Assembly (NCBI GenBank): GCA_002559145.1
Contig: NTXX01000085.1
Location: 1 to 43,133, forward strand
DNA: 43,133 bases
Direction: 5' to 3'
Source: Bacillus sp. AFS006103
GTDB lineage: Bacteria; Bacillota; Bacilli; Bacillales; Cytobacillaceae
The position numbers and the translations under genes were made by a program. The notes beneath the pieces were generated by a model. That model saw only the letters and a program-made list of their open reading frames with translations. It searched no databases and was not told where the DNA came from. Shown here piece by piece: positions 16,239 to 23,911 of this stretch (position 1 is the stretch's first letter; every line of letters begins with the position of its first letter).

Positions 16239-18119
16239 ATGTCGAAGAAACAGTTTAAAGCAGAATCTAAACGATTGCTAGAAATGATGATTAACTCCAT
16301 TTATACACACAAAGAGGTATTTTTAAGAGAGTTACTTTCGAATGCCAGCGATGCGATTGATAAAATTTATTACAAAGCGTTAACGGACGATGCTTTAAGT
16401 TTCAACAAAGATAACTATTTCATTAAATTGATCCCAGACCAAGCAAACAGATCATTAAGGATTCTTGATACCGGAATCGGAATGACGAAAGAAGAATTGG
16501 AAAATAACCTCGGGACGATTGCCAAAAGTGGTTCCCTTGCATTTAAAAAGGAAAACGAAATTAAAGATGGCTATGACATTATCGGTCAGTTCGGGGTAGG
16601 TTTTTATGCTGCATTCATGGTAGCTGACGTCGTAACTGTGATTAGTAAACCATTAGGCAGTGATGAGGCCTTTAAATGGGAATCGACAGGTGCTGAAGGG
16701 TATACGATTGAGTCAGTAGAAAAAGATTCAGTTGGGACAGAAGTTATTTTAAAAATTAAAGAGAATACCGAAGATGAAAATTATGATGAGTATTTACAAG
16801 AATATCGCTTGAAGTCAATTATTAAGAAATACTCGGATTTCATTCGTTATCCAATCAAAATGGATGTCACTAGCAATAGACTGAAAGAAGGCAGTGAGTC
16901 CGAATACGAGGATTATCAAGAAGAACAGATCATCAATAGCATGGTTCCAATTTGGAAAAAAAATAAGAGCGAACTGACCGATGCCGATTATGAGAACTTC
17001 TATAGCGAAAAACGCTACGGTTTTGATAAGCCAATCAAACATATCCATATCAGCGTCGAAGGATCGATTCGCTATAATGCAATTCTTTATATTCCTGAAA
17101 AAACACCGTTTGACTTTTATTCGAAAGAATTTGAAAAGGGCTTAGAACTCTATTCCAATGGGGTTCTGATTATGGAAAAATGTGCCGACCTGCTTCCGGA
17201 CCATTTCAGTTTCGTGAAAGGGATGGTCGATTCTGAAGATTTATCGCTTAACATTTCAAGAGAAATGCTTCAGCATGACCGCCAATTGAAGTTGATTGCG
17301 AAAAATATTAACAAAAATATCAAAAGCGAATTACTGAGCCTTCAAAGGAAAGAACGAGAAAAGTATGAAGAATTTTATCAATCGTTTGGTCGTCAGTTAA
17401 AGTACGGAGTATATAATGACTTCGGGGCAAATAAAGAATTATTACAAGATTTAATCATGTTCTATTCATCTAAAGAGAAGAAACTGGTTACCCTAGATGA
17501 ATATGTGTCTAGAATGCCTGAAGACCAAAAATATATTTATTACGCTTCCGGTGAATCGATTGATCGTATTGAAAAGTTACCTCAGGCAGAATTCGTCTCT
17601 GAAAAGGGCTACGAAATTCTTTATTTCACCGAGGATATCGATGAGTTTGCGATTAAAATGTTAATAAACTACAATGAAAAAGAATTCAAATCAATCTCAA
17701 GCGGAGATTTAGGAATCGAAGGAGAAGACACTAAAGACGAATCCGAAGCAAATGAGAAGGAAAACAAAGAACTCTTTGACTTTATGAAAAATATTTTAGC
17801 GGATAAAGTAAAGGATGTTAGGATTTCAAAACGATTAAAATCCCACCCGGTTTGCTTGGCAACTGAAGGCGAAATATCGATTGAAATGGAAAAAATTCTT
17901 GCGATGATGCCGAATAACCAAAATGTTAAAGCGGATAAGGTTTTAGAAATCAATAATAATCACGAGGTCTTCCAAACACTGAAAGAGGCCTTTGAAAATG
18001 ATAAAGGTAAATTGGATCTATACACCAAGTTACTATACAATCAAGCACTATTAATCGAAGGATTACCAATCCAAGACCCAGTTGAATTTACCAACGACAT
18101 TTGTAAAATAATGGTATAA
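16239..18119 (+). CDS. htpG: Molecular chaperone HtpG (bacterial Hsp90)
   Basis: A 626-residue protein of standard HtpG length. The GHKL ATP-binding domain has ELLSNASDAIDK (residues 31-42), DTGIGM (77-82) and GQFGVGFYAAF (116-126). The middle domain contains the NISREMLQ segment with the Arg that contacts the gamma phosphate, and a C-terminal dimerisation domain follows. It is an ATP-dependent cytosolic dimeric chaperone. AAAGGGG precedes the ATG by eight bases. The perfect CIRCE site about 70 bp upstream implies heat-inducible HrcA control. Confidence 0.97.
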   Translation: MSKKQFKAESKRLLEMMINSIYTHKEVFLRELLSNASDAIDKIYYKALTDDALSFNKDNYFIKLIPDQANRSLRILDTGIGMTKEELENNLGTIAKSGSLAFKKENEIKDGYDIIGQFGVGFYAAFMVADVVTVISKPLGSDEAFKWESTGAEGYTIESVEKDSVGTEVILKIKENTEDENYDEYLQEYRLKSIIKKYSDFIRYPIKMDVTSNRLKEGSESEYEDYQEEQIINSMVPIWKKNKSELTDADYENFYSEKRYGFDKPIKHIHISVEGSIRYNAILYIPEKTPFDFYSKEFEKGLELYSNGVLIMEKCADLLPDHFSFVKGMVDSEDLSLNISREMLQHDRQLKLIAKNINKNIKSELLSLQRKEREKYEEFYQSFGRQLKYGVYNDFGANKELLQDLIMFYSSKEKKLVTLDEYVSRMPEDQKYIYYASGESIDRIEKLPQAEFVSEKGYEILYFTEDIDEFAIKMLINYNEKEFKSISSGDLGIEGEDTKDESEANEKENKELFDFMKNILADKVKDVRISKRLKSHPVCLATEGEISIEMEKILAMMPNNQNVKADKVLEINNNHEVFQTLKEAFENDKGKLDLYTKLLYNQALLIEGLPIQDPVEFTNDICKIMV

Positions 18120-18135
18120 GCTTTTTAGTGAACTG

Positions 18136-18167
18136 GCCGTTCTCGCACACAGCGAGAGCGGCTTTTT
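18136..18167 (+). terminator. Intrinsic terminator after htpG
   Basis: GCCGTTCTCGC-acaca-GCGAGAGCGGC with one G-U pair, then TTTTT. Confidence 0.9.
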
Positions 18168-18224
18168 CCATTAGAAGAATATCACCACCAGTCTTTGTAA
18201 TTACGATAATATTGAGTAAAAGAG

Positions 18225-18260
18225 TCTTGTTCAACTAACGGTGCAGTTTCGTTAAAAAAG
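18225..18260. repeat. Partial copy of the CTAACGG repeat
   Basis: TTGTTCAACTAACGGTGCAG followed by TTTCGTTAAAAAAG matches the left module of the composite repeats found between genes at 39.3-42.9 kb. No convincing second box at the usual spacing is visible. Confidence 0.5.
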
Positions 18261-18308
18261 CCTAGCTAATCATTCATTTTTAGGTGATTCAGTCATAAAC
18301 TTTTTAAG

Positions 18309-18350
18309 ATTATATAAAAAATTCTACATATTGCTCACTTTATATAAAAA
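18309..18350. promoter_or_regulatory. Paired TATATAAAAA boxes upstream of regulator
   Basis: TATATAAAAA occurs at 18311-18320 and 18341-18350, exactly 30 bp (about three helical turns) apart, just before the DauR-like gene. Similar boxes recur at 19449 and 19468 in the same operon. Candidate operator, but AT-rich DNA makes chance matches likely. Confidence 0.4.
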
Positions 18351-18392
18351 AATATATAATTGAATGGAATCTAAAAAATGAGGTAGTTAGAC

Positions 18393-19070
18393 ATGGAAGA
18401 AATTAAGAAATTATTAGAGAGTTTTATCCCTTTAGCAAAATCTACTGCAAAAATGTTTGGACCAAACTGTGAAGTCGTTATTCATGATTTGACTAACCCT
18501 CAAAGCTCGGTAATGTTTACAGTAAATAACCATGTTACAGGAAGAGAAATCGGGCAATCATTTGATCACCTAGTGAAGACTGTATTACAATCACAAGATT
18601 TTAAAGAAGATTATCTTGCAGGGTATTCATTTGTAACAGGGGATAAGCGTACTATTCGTTCTTCGACTTCATTAATACGTAATTCCAAGCAAAAAGTGAT
18701 TGGTGCTTTCTGTATAAATTTTGATGTTGAAGCACTGAATCAAATGCAACAATTTATGAATACTTTTCTTTCTACACAAGTTGAAGTTCAAGAGAATGAA
18801 ACAAAATCAGATGATGATATTGAAAATGTTGAAGGAATAGTGGATCAATTGATTCAACAAATCATTCAAAACAGTGTTCATCCTGTCATGAAACGCCATG
18901 AAAAGATTGAATTAATAAGATTTATGGACGAAAAAGGCATTTTTTTAATGAAAGGATCTGTTGAGAAGGTCGCATCTATGTTAGGCATTTCCAAAGTAAC
19001 AGTTTATAGTTATTTGGATGAAATCAAAAATAAATCAAGTGAAGGAGAATCAAATGAAAAGCATCTTTGA
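18393..19070 (+). CDS. DauR-like regulator (YheO-PAS + HTH_22)
   Basis: A 225-residue transcription factor. Residues about 5-120 form a YheO-like PAS sensor domain (FGPNCEVVIHDLTNPQSSVM, DYLAGYSFVTGDKRTIRSST). Residues about 160-215 form the HTH_22 DNA-binding domain (KIELIRFMDEKGIFLMKG, VASMLGISKVTVYSYLDE). This domain pair is found in DauR, the repressor of D-arginine utilisation, and relatives that sense amino-acid-type ligands. Its end overlaps the ridA-like start by 17 bp, so it is translationally coupled to its likely targets. Autoregulation through the TATATAAAAA boxes is possible. Confidence 0.85.
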   Translation: MEEIKKLLESFIPLAKSTAKMFGPNCEVVIHDLTNPQSSVMFTVNNHVTGREIGQSFDHLVKTVLQSQDFKEDYLAGYSFVTGDKRTIRSSTSLIRNSKQKVIGAFCINFDVEALNQMQQFMNTFLSTQVEVQENETKSDDDIENVEGIVDQLIQQIIQNSVHPVMKRHEKIELIRFMDEKGIFLMKGSVEKVASMLGISKVTVYSYLDEIKNKSSEGESNEKHL

Positions 19071-19428
19071 AGTAGGGAATTTAAAATCAAATGGACACTA
19101 TGCATTAGCAACAGTTCATCAGGACACTGTCTATGTATCAGGGCAATTTGCCATTAATTCAGAAACCTGTGAAAAGAAATTTGGCACCATCGAAGAAGAA
19201 ACATTACAAGCACTTAAGAATGTGGAAATGATTGTAGAAGCTGCTGGAAGTAAAAAAGAGAAGATTTTGCGTATGACATTATATATTCCGGATGTGAAAT
19301 TATGGGATAAAGTAGATGCTGTTTATAAGGAATTTATCGGTGAACATATACCAGCTCGTACTGTTGTACCAACTAATGAATTACATTTTGGATTCAAAAT
19401 TGAAATTGATGCCATTGCCTATATTTAG
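19054..19428 (+). CDS. RidA-family enamine/imine deaminase
   Basis: A 124-residue protein of usual RidA length. It contains VYVSGQFAINSET, the hydrophobic core repeats, and HIPARTVVPTNEL, where the conserved Arg that binds the substrate carboxylate sits in the PAR motif. RidA proteins hydrolyse 2-aminoacrylate or other reactive imines released by PLP-dependent dehydratases. The PLP enzyme 70 bp downstream fits this role. The internal ATG at 19054 with AAGGAG six bases upstream is chosen over a 12-codon-longer frame without a ribosome binding site. Confidence 0.9.
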   Translation: MKSIFEVGNLKSNGHYALATVHQDTVYVSGQFAINSETCEKKFGTIEEETLQALKNVEMIVEAAGSKKEKILRMTLYIPDVKLWDKVDAVYKEFIGEHIPARTVVPTNELHFGFKIEIDAIAYI

Positions 19429-19448
19429 TTATACTTTTTTACCTATTT

Positions 19449-19480
19449 TGTATAAAAAAGTCTAATTTATATAAAAAATT
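19449..19480. promoter_or_regulatory. TGTATAAAAA/TATATAAAAA boxes before PLP gene
   Basis: TGTATAAAAA at 19449-19458 and TATATAAAAA at 19468-19477, 19 bp apart, between ridA and the PLP enzyme. They match the two boxes upstream of the regulator gene. Confidence 0.35.
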
Positions 19481-19498
19481 ATTCGAAGGGATTGATAA

Positions 19499-20605
19499 AT
19501 GATGAAACAATTTTTTTGTAACAGTTGTGGCAAAAAGCATGATATTACACCAACTCTGTGGAAATGTGAATGTGGCGGAGTATTAAACATAGTAAAAGAT
19601 ACCCCAAAAGTTGATATTGCAGCTTGGAATAACTATCCAAACTCATTATGGCGTTATTTTGAAACCATGCCATTCGCAAAAGATTCTAAGACATGGGAAT
19701 CCGTGACAATGGGTGAAGGTCAATCACCTTTTATCATTCTAGATCCTATGGAGCCAAATACGTTTGTAAAAGTTGATTATATGATGCCTACATTATCCTT
19801 TAAAGATCGAGGAGCCGTTGTTTTGATGACAATGGCAAAAGAATTAGGGGTATCAAAAGTAATTGCTGATAGCAGTGGTAATGCAGGAACGGCGATTGCA
19901 GCTTATGCAGCACGTTGTAATATGGCCTGTGATATATATCTAAGTGATGAAACTTCACCGAAAAAGATCGCTCAAATAAAAGCACATGGAGCAACGATTA
20001 AAGAGATTCGTGGTACACGAGAGGAAATTGCAGCTGCGGCGCAAAAAGCAGTAAACGAAGAAAAAGTTTTTTATGCAAGTCATGTGTATAATCCTTATTT
20101 TTATGAAGGAACGAAAACATATGCCTATGAAATTTATGAACAATTAAATGGTGCGCCTGATGCTTTAATTATTCCGGTTGGAAACGGTACGCTTCTCCTA
20201 GGTGCGTACTATGGCTTTAAAGAGTTATTTGAAAATGGATTAATTAATAAAATACCGAAAATCGTTGCCATTCAAGCGGAGAACTGTGCGCCTCTTGTGA
20301 AAGCTTACCAAACCGGGGAGGAATCAGCACAACCTGTTACGAATAGAGGTACTTTAGCGGAAGGGATAGCTATTGCTGCACCAGCGCGTTCCAAACAAAT
20401 TTTAGAAGCTGTACGTAATACCAATGGCACGTTTATTGATATTGAGGAAGATGAGATTCTGAGTGCGCGAGCTAAACTGAGTGAGAAAGGATTTTATGTG
20501 GAAGTGACATCAGCAGTAAACTATGCTGGCTACATCAAGTATAAAAAGGCATCAGAAGAAAAAATAATCATACCTCTTTGTGGTGCAGGTATTAAATCAA
20601 AATAA
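19499..20605 (+). CDS. Threonine-synthase-like PLP enzyme (fold type II)
   Basis: A 368-residue enzyme. An N-terminal zinc ribbon (CNSCGKKH...CECGG, residues about 7-27) is followed by the fold-type II PLP core: SFKDRG with the PLP Lys, SSGNAGTAIAAYAA binding the cofactor phosphate region, and a glycine loop PVGNGTLLLG. The layout is that of archaeal-type threonine synthases and related lyases or dehydratases. Its neighbours are a DauR-like regulator and RidA, not hom or thrB. A catabolic lyase making an enamine intermediate therefore seems more likely than threonine synthesis; this is inference. Confidence 0.8.
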   Translation: MMKQFFCNSCGKKHDITPTLWKCECGGVLNIVKDTPKVDIAAWNNYPNSLWRYFETMPFAKDSKTWESVTMGEGQSPFIILDPMEPNTFVKVDYMMPTLSFKDRGAVVLMTMAKELGVSKVIADSSGNAGTAIAAYAARCNMACDIYLSDETSPKKIAQIKAHGATIKEIRGTREEIAAAAQKAVNEEKVFYASHVYNPYFYEGTKTYAYEIYEQLNGAPDALIIPVGNGTLLLGAYYGFKELFENGLINKIPKIVAIQAENCAPLVKAYQTGEESAQPVTNRGTLAEGIAIAAPARSKQILEAVRNTNGTFIDIEEDEILSARAKLSEKGFYVEVTSAVNYAGYIKYKKASEEKIIIPLCGAGIKSK

Positions 20606-20708
20606 ACCCAGAAGGCCAGCTAGGTGAAAAAAGATGTAGGAGAGATAATGATCCAAGCGTTTTATTTTTTTGTAATTATCAACAAAGTTATTTAACAGAG
20701 CCTTAAAA

Positions 20709-20749
20709 AAAAGAGTTATTTTGATATAAATTCAAAATAACTCTTTTCC
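20709..20749. terminator. Bidirectional terminator, 16-bp perfect stem
   Basis: AAAAGAGTTATTTTGA-tataaat-TCAAAATAACTCTTTT between the convergent PLP-enzyme and acyl carrier protein genes. Confidence 0.9.
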
Positions 20750-20756
20750 TATTTAA

Positions 20757-20987
20757 TTAACGAGAATTTTCAATAAAGTTTACAACATCAGCGACGGTTT
20801 GAAGTGTCTCTGCAACCTTTTCGCTAATTTCAATCGCAAATTCATCTTCAATTTCCATCGTCAGGTTCACCATATCAAGGGAATCGGCCTCAAAGTCATC
20901 TTTGAATGAAGCTTCGGGTTTGATATGGTCCATTTTGACACCCAGTTGGTCTGCGATAATAGGCTTTAACTTTTCAAATGTGGTCAT
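20757..20987 (-). CDS. Orphan acyl carrier protein
   Basis: A 76-residue acidic ACP. The phosphopantetheine attachment motif DSL is in FEADSLDMVNLTMEIEDEF, with Ser36. It has the usual four-helix composition, with an N-terminus TTFEKLKPIIADQLGVK. It carries 4'-phosphopantetheine and holds acyl chains. It is not next to fabD/fabG/plsX, where the main Bacillus acpP lies, so it may be a second, specialised ACP. AGGAGG precedes the ATG strongly. It is monocistronic. Confidence 0.9.
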   Translation of the reverse strand: MTTFEKLKPIIADQLGVKMDHIKPEASFKDDFEADSLDMVNLTMEIEDEFAIEISEKVAETLQTVADVVNFIENSR

Positions 20988-21213
20988 GTGACATCCTCCT
21001 AATATTTCATACCCACCATTATAACAACCTATTTCGGAACGTAAAACATAAAAGTATTGCCAATATCAGGCGAACATACCTCCAAGATTTTGTATTTATA
21101 AAATTAATCCAATTAAATATAGTATATTATTTTTTACTAAATATAATAAAAAACTTGAATAATAATAAATTAGGTATATAATTCATTACTATATTAGGAG
21201 TTGATCAAATACT

Positions 21214-21645
21214 ATGTCTGAAATTAGTAAGGAATATATCGAGTTAATCCCTAATTTGTTTAAGAATTTTCAACGATTAAATCAAAAATCTACTCACTTA
21301 ACGCACCTGCAGAATCAAATCTTAGAATTTTTGTTTATGAATCAGCATCCCCTGACGATCAAGCAAATAAGTGAGACCTTAAATGTACCTAAGCAGCAAA
21401 TGACCGACTTGATTAAGCGATTAATGGATCAAGGTTTTATAACTAAAAGCCAAAATAGGGTGGATAAGAGGTCATTTGTAATTGAATTAACAGAGCAAGG
21501 AAAATCTTCACAACAAGAAAAATGGACGAAAATTTATCAGAATTTCGTTGATGACCTAACAAAATTAAATCGTGAAGAGCAACTCGATCTTCACTATGCT
21601 TTGCATAAAGTGAACTATCTACTAAAAAAAATGGAGGAAAGCTAG
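21214..21645 (+). CDS. MarR-family transcriptional regulator
   Basis: A 143-residue winged-helix protein. The DNA-binding core is PLTIKQISETLNVPKQQMTDLIKRLMDQGFI followed by the wing KSQNRVDKRSFVIELTEQG. The DKR wing motif is typical of MarR. Helical dimerisation segments are at both ends. It overlaps in operon with the downstream methyltransferase (ATG one base after the stop), suggesting control of that gene and itself. AGGAG precedes the ATG. The inducing ligand is unknown. Confidence 0.9.
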   Translation: MSEISKEYIELIPNLFKNFQRLNQKSTHLTHLQNQILEFLFMNQHPLTIKQISETLNVPKQQMTDLIKRLMDQGFITKSQNRVDKRSFVIELTEQGKSSQQEKWTKIYQNFVDDLTKLNREEQLDLHYALHKVNYLLKKMEES

Positions 21646-21646
21646 G

Positions 21647-22468
21647 ATGTCATTAAATTTACAATCCGTTCAAGGCACCATGTTAATTCCTCTTTGGGGA
21701 CGAGCAACTGCTAGTGTGAAGAATCCGGAAATACTGAATGACAAAGAAGCAATCGAGATCATTAAAGGTTGTGATTTTGATTTTACGGAAATAGCTAAGA
21801 CCTTTGGTGAATACGGAGGGATTAGCTATATCGTTCGGGCACGAAAGATGGATGATACCATCCGAGCGTTTATAGAAAAACACCCTCGGTCCACAATTGT
21901 AAACATCGGTGCTGGACTTGATACGAGTTTTTCAAGAGTGGATAATGGCACACTAAACTGGTACAACCTGGATCTACCTGATGCGATCGCTTTCCGGCAA
22001 AGCCTCATTCCTGACTCACCCAGGAACATCAGCATTGCCAAATCATTCTTAGATGTTTCTTGGTTTGATGACGTGATTTTTAAGGAGGGAGATGGCATCC
22101 TTTTTATTTCTGCCGGTGTTTTCTACTATTTTCAGGAGAATCAGCTAAGAGAAATGTTTCAGGAGATGGCGCTTCGCTTTCCAGGAGGAGAGCTATTCTT
22201 CGATGCGGAATCCAAATTAATGTTAAAGACTTCCAATCGTACAGTGGAAAAAACGGGGAACAAGGGAGCGAAAATGTATTTCTATGTCAACAATCCTAAA
22301 GTTCTTGAAGGATGGTCGAAAAGAATCAAGGTACTTTCCAGCGAACCATATTTTAAAGGGATGCCCACAAATAAGTTGTGGGAAAGCGGAACCCACCTAA
22401 TGATGAAGGTTGTTGATTTATTTAAGTTGATGAAGTTTGTTCATTTGCGTTTTGAAAAAATATGTTAG
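21647..22468 (+). CDS. Leucine carboxyl methyltransferase-like SAM enzyme
   Basis: A 273-residue SAM-dependent methyltransferase of the LCM/Tcmp-like family. RSTIVNIGAGLDTSFSRV is the SAM-binding GxGxDTxxxR-type loop, followed by the acidic LDLPDAI and a central GILFISAGVFYYF strand. Bacterial members are often linked to polyketide or other secondary-metabolite O-methylation. The gene is translationally coupled to the MarR regulator, so the pair may act in detoxification or modification of the MarR ligand. The substrate is unknown. Confidence 0.85.
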   Translation: MSLNLQSVQGTMLIPLWGRATASVKNPEILNDKEAIEIIKGCDFDFTEIAKTFGEYGGISYIVRARKMDDTIRAFIEKHPRSTIVNIGAGLDTSFSRVDNGTLNWYNLDLPDAIAFRQSLIPDSPRNISIAKSFLDVSWFDDVIFKEGDGILFISAGVFYYFQENQLREMFQEMALRFPGGELFFDAESKLMLKTSNRTVEKTGNKGAKMYFYVNNPKVLEGWSKRIKVLSSEPYFKGMPTNKLWESGTHLMMKVVDLFKLMKFVHLRFEKIC

Positions 22469-22514
22469 GATGGACATGTAGTTACAATTTAAAAAAGTAG
22501 ACGGGGGAAATCCG

Positions 22515-23540
22515 ATGTACAGCTTTAAGAACGATTATAGCGAAGGCGCACATCCTAGAATTTTGAATGCATTATTGGAATCCAACCTTGTTCAGGCGGA
22601 TGGATATGGGGAGGATCAATTTTCACGAAAAGCGATTGAGCTATTAAAGGAAAAAATGGGACGGCCAGATGTAGATATTCATCTTTTATCAGGCGGAACA
22701 CAAACTAATCTAATTGCCATTTCAGCTTTCTTAAGACCTCATGAAGCGGCAATGGCTGCCAGTACCGGTCATATTTTGGGCCATGAAACAGGTGCAATCG
22801 AAGCCACTGGACATAAAGTCCTTTCGATAGAAGCTAAGAACGGGAAGCTAACGCCATCTGACGTGAAAGCGGTCCTTGAAGGTCATCCTGATGAGCATAT
22901 GGTCAAACCGAAGCTGGTGTACATATCAAACTCCACCGAAATAGGTTCCATTTATAACCGGAGTGAGCTCATCCAGTTAAGTGATTTTTGTAAAAAGAAC
23001 CAACTCTTTTTGTATATGGATGGTGCAAGACTAGGTTCCGCCCTTTGTTCGGAGGGGAATGATCTTCAATTAAGCGATCTCCCTGGACTTGTCGATGCTT
23101 TCTATATTGGGGGAACAAAAAATGGAGCGCTTCTTGGAGAGGCCTTAGTGATTTGCAATGATTCTCTGAAAGAGGATTTTCGCTACCATATGAAGCAAAA
23201 GGGTGCTCTGCTTGCAAAAGGCAGGCTGTTGGGTATTCAGTTTCTTGAACTGTTCCGAGACAATTTGTTCTTTGAGTTGGCTACACATGCCAATAAAATG
23301 GCAACCATACTAAGAAATGAAATCAGCAAGGGAGATTTTCCATTTCTAACCCATTCTCCATCGAACCAAATCTTTCCGATATTACCAAATGCGCTGATTA
23401 CGGAACTCGAAAAAAATTATTTGTTTCATATTTGGGAAAAGGTTGATACCGATTATTCAGCTATTCGCCTAGTAACCTCTTGGGCAACAAAAGAGGAAGA
23501 GGTAGTAGCATTTATTGAGGATTTTAAAAAGTTAAAGTAG
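22515..23540 (+). CDS. Low-specificity L-threonine aldolase-like PLP lyase
   Basis: A 341-residue fold-type I PLP enzyme of the beta-eliminating lyase/threonine aldolase family. It shows NDYSEGAHPRI at the N-terminus, LSGGTQTNL, TGHILGHETGAIE, LYMDGARLGSA with the PLP Asp and Arg, and YIGGTKNG with the PLP-binding Lys. It would cleave threonine to glycine and acetaldehyde. It begins 46 bp after the methyltransferase and may share its transcript. GGGGGAAATCCG precedes the ATG. It feeds glycine and one-carbon metabolism, like the serA-type gene downstream. Confidence 0.85.
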   Translation: MYSFKNDYSEGAHPRILNALLESNLVQADGYGEDQFSRKAIELLKEKMGRPDVDIHLLSGGTQTNLIAISAFLRPHEAAMAASTGHILGHETGAIEATGHKVLSIEAKNGKLTPSDVKAVLEGHPDEHMVKPKLVYISNSTEIGSIYNRSELIQLSDFCKKNQLFLYMDGARLGSALCSEGNDLQLSDLPGLVDAFYIGGTKNGALLGEALVICNDSLKEDFRYHMKQKGALLAKGRLLGIQFLELFRDNLFFELATHANKMATILRNEISKGDFPFLTHSPSNQIFPILPNALITELEKNYLFHIWEKVDTDYSAIRLVTSWATKEEEVVAFIEDFKKLK

Positions 23541-23608
23541 GAAGCGCTGTCATGAAGTGAAGTCGAAAATAATATATCAAAAAAGCATTTTTTTTTGACA
23601 CATAACGC

Positions 23609-23637
23609 TTGAATGTTTTTGGAAAATTTGATATTGT
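23609..23637 (+). promoter_or_regulatory. Sigma-A promoter of the ZTP riboswitch transcript
   Basis: TTGAAT at 23609-23614, 17-bp spacer, TATTGT at 23632-23637. Transcription would start around 23644, just upstream of the riboswitch aptamer. Confidence 0.6.
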
Positions 23638-23650
23638 AAGATAAATGAAA

Positions 23651-23721
23651 AGACGATGTGTAACTGGCGAAACACGGAGTACCGTGAGGGAGCACATTAA
23701 GTCGAAGCCGTTCGCCTGGGC
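23651..23721 (+). ncRNA. ZTP (pfl) riboswitch aptamer
   Basis: The conserved ZTP-aptamer blocks are present in order: AACTGGCGAA, a CACGG-agta-CCGTG hairpin, AGGGAGC, and the 3' hallmark GCCGTTCGCCTGGGCA. The outer stem pairs GATGTG with CACAT. ZTP riboswitches sense ZMP/ZTP, the signal of folate (10-formyl-THF) shortage, and turn on one-carbon genes. The aptamer runs directly into a terminator, so it is a transcriptional ON switch for the serA-type gene. Confidence 0.88.
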
Positions 23722-23755
23722 AGAGGTAAGGGAATTGTTCCTTACCTCTTTCTGT
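23722..23755 (+). terminator. Riboswitch expression-platform terminator
   Basis: AGAGGTAAGG-gaattgtt-CCTTACCTCT followed by TTCTGTATATT. It begins right after the CTGGGC of the ZTP aptamer, so ligand-stabilised aptamer pairing could compete with it. Confidence 0.8.
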
Positions 23756-23777
23756 ATATTAGGAGGGGATAGATTAA

Positions 23778-23819
23778 GTGGCTTGTAGCCAAGGCTACTT
23801 TTATATTTCAATATTTTAG
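23778..23819 (+). CDS. Possible 13-residue leader peptide
   Basis: A short frame, GTG to TAG, encoding MACSQGYFYISIF, sits between the riboswitch terminator and the serA-type gene. AGGAGGGG lies nine bases upstream (23761-23768). A small GTAGCC-aa-GGCTAC hairpin lies within it. It might be a leader ORF or a chance frame; only the strong ribosome binding site supports translation. Confidence 0.35.
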   Translation: MACSQGYFYISIF

Positions 23820-23911
23820 TAGATACAGATTTTGAGAAAATTTAATCATACCTGCTCGCTCGGAATTTTTGGGATTTCAAACTATCATAAAAGAATAGAG
23901 GAGAAAACAAT

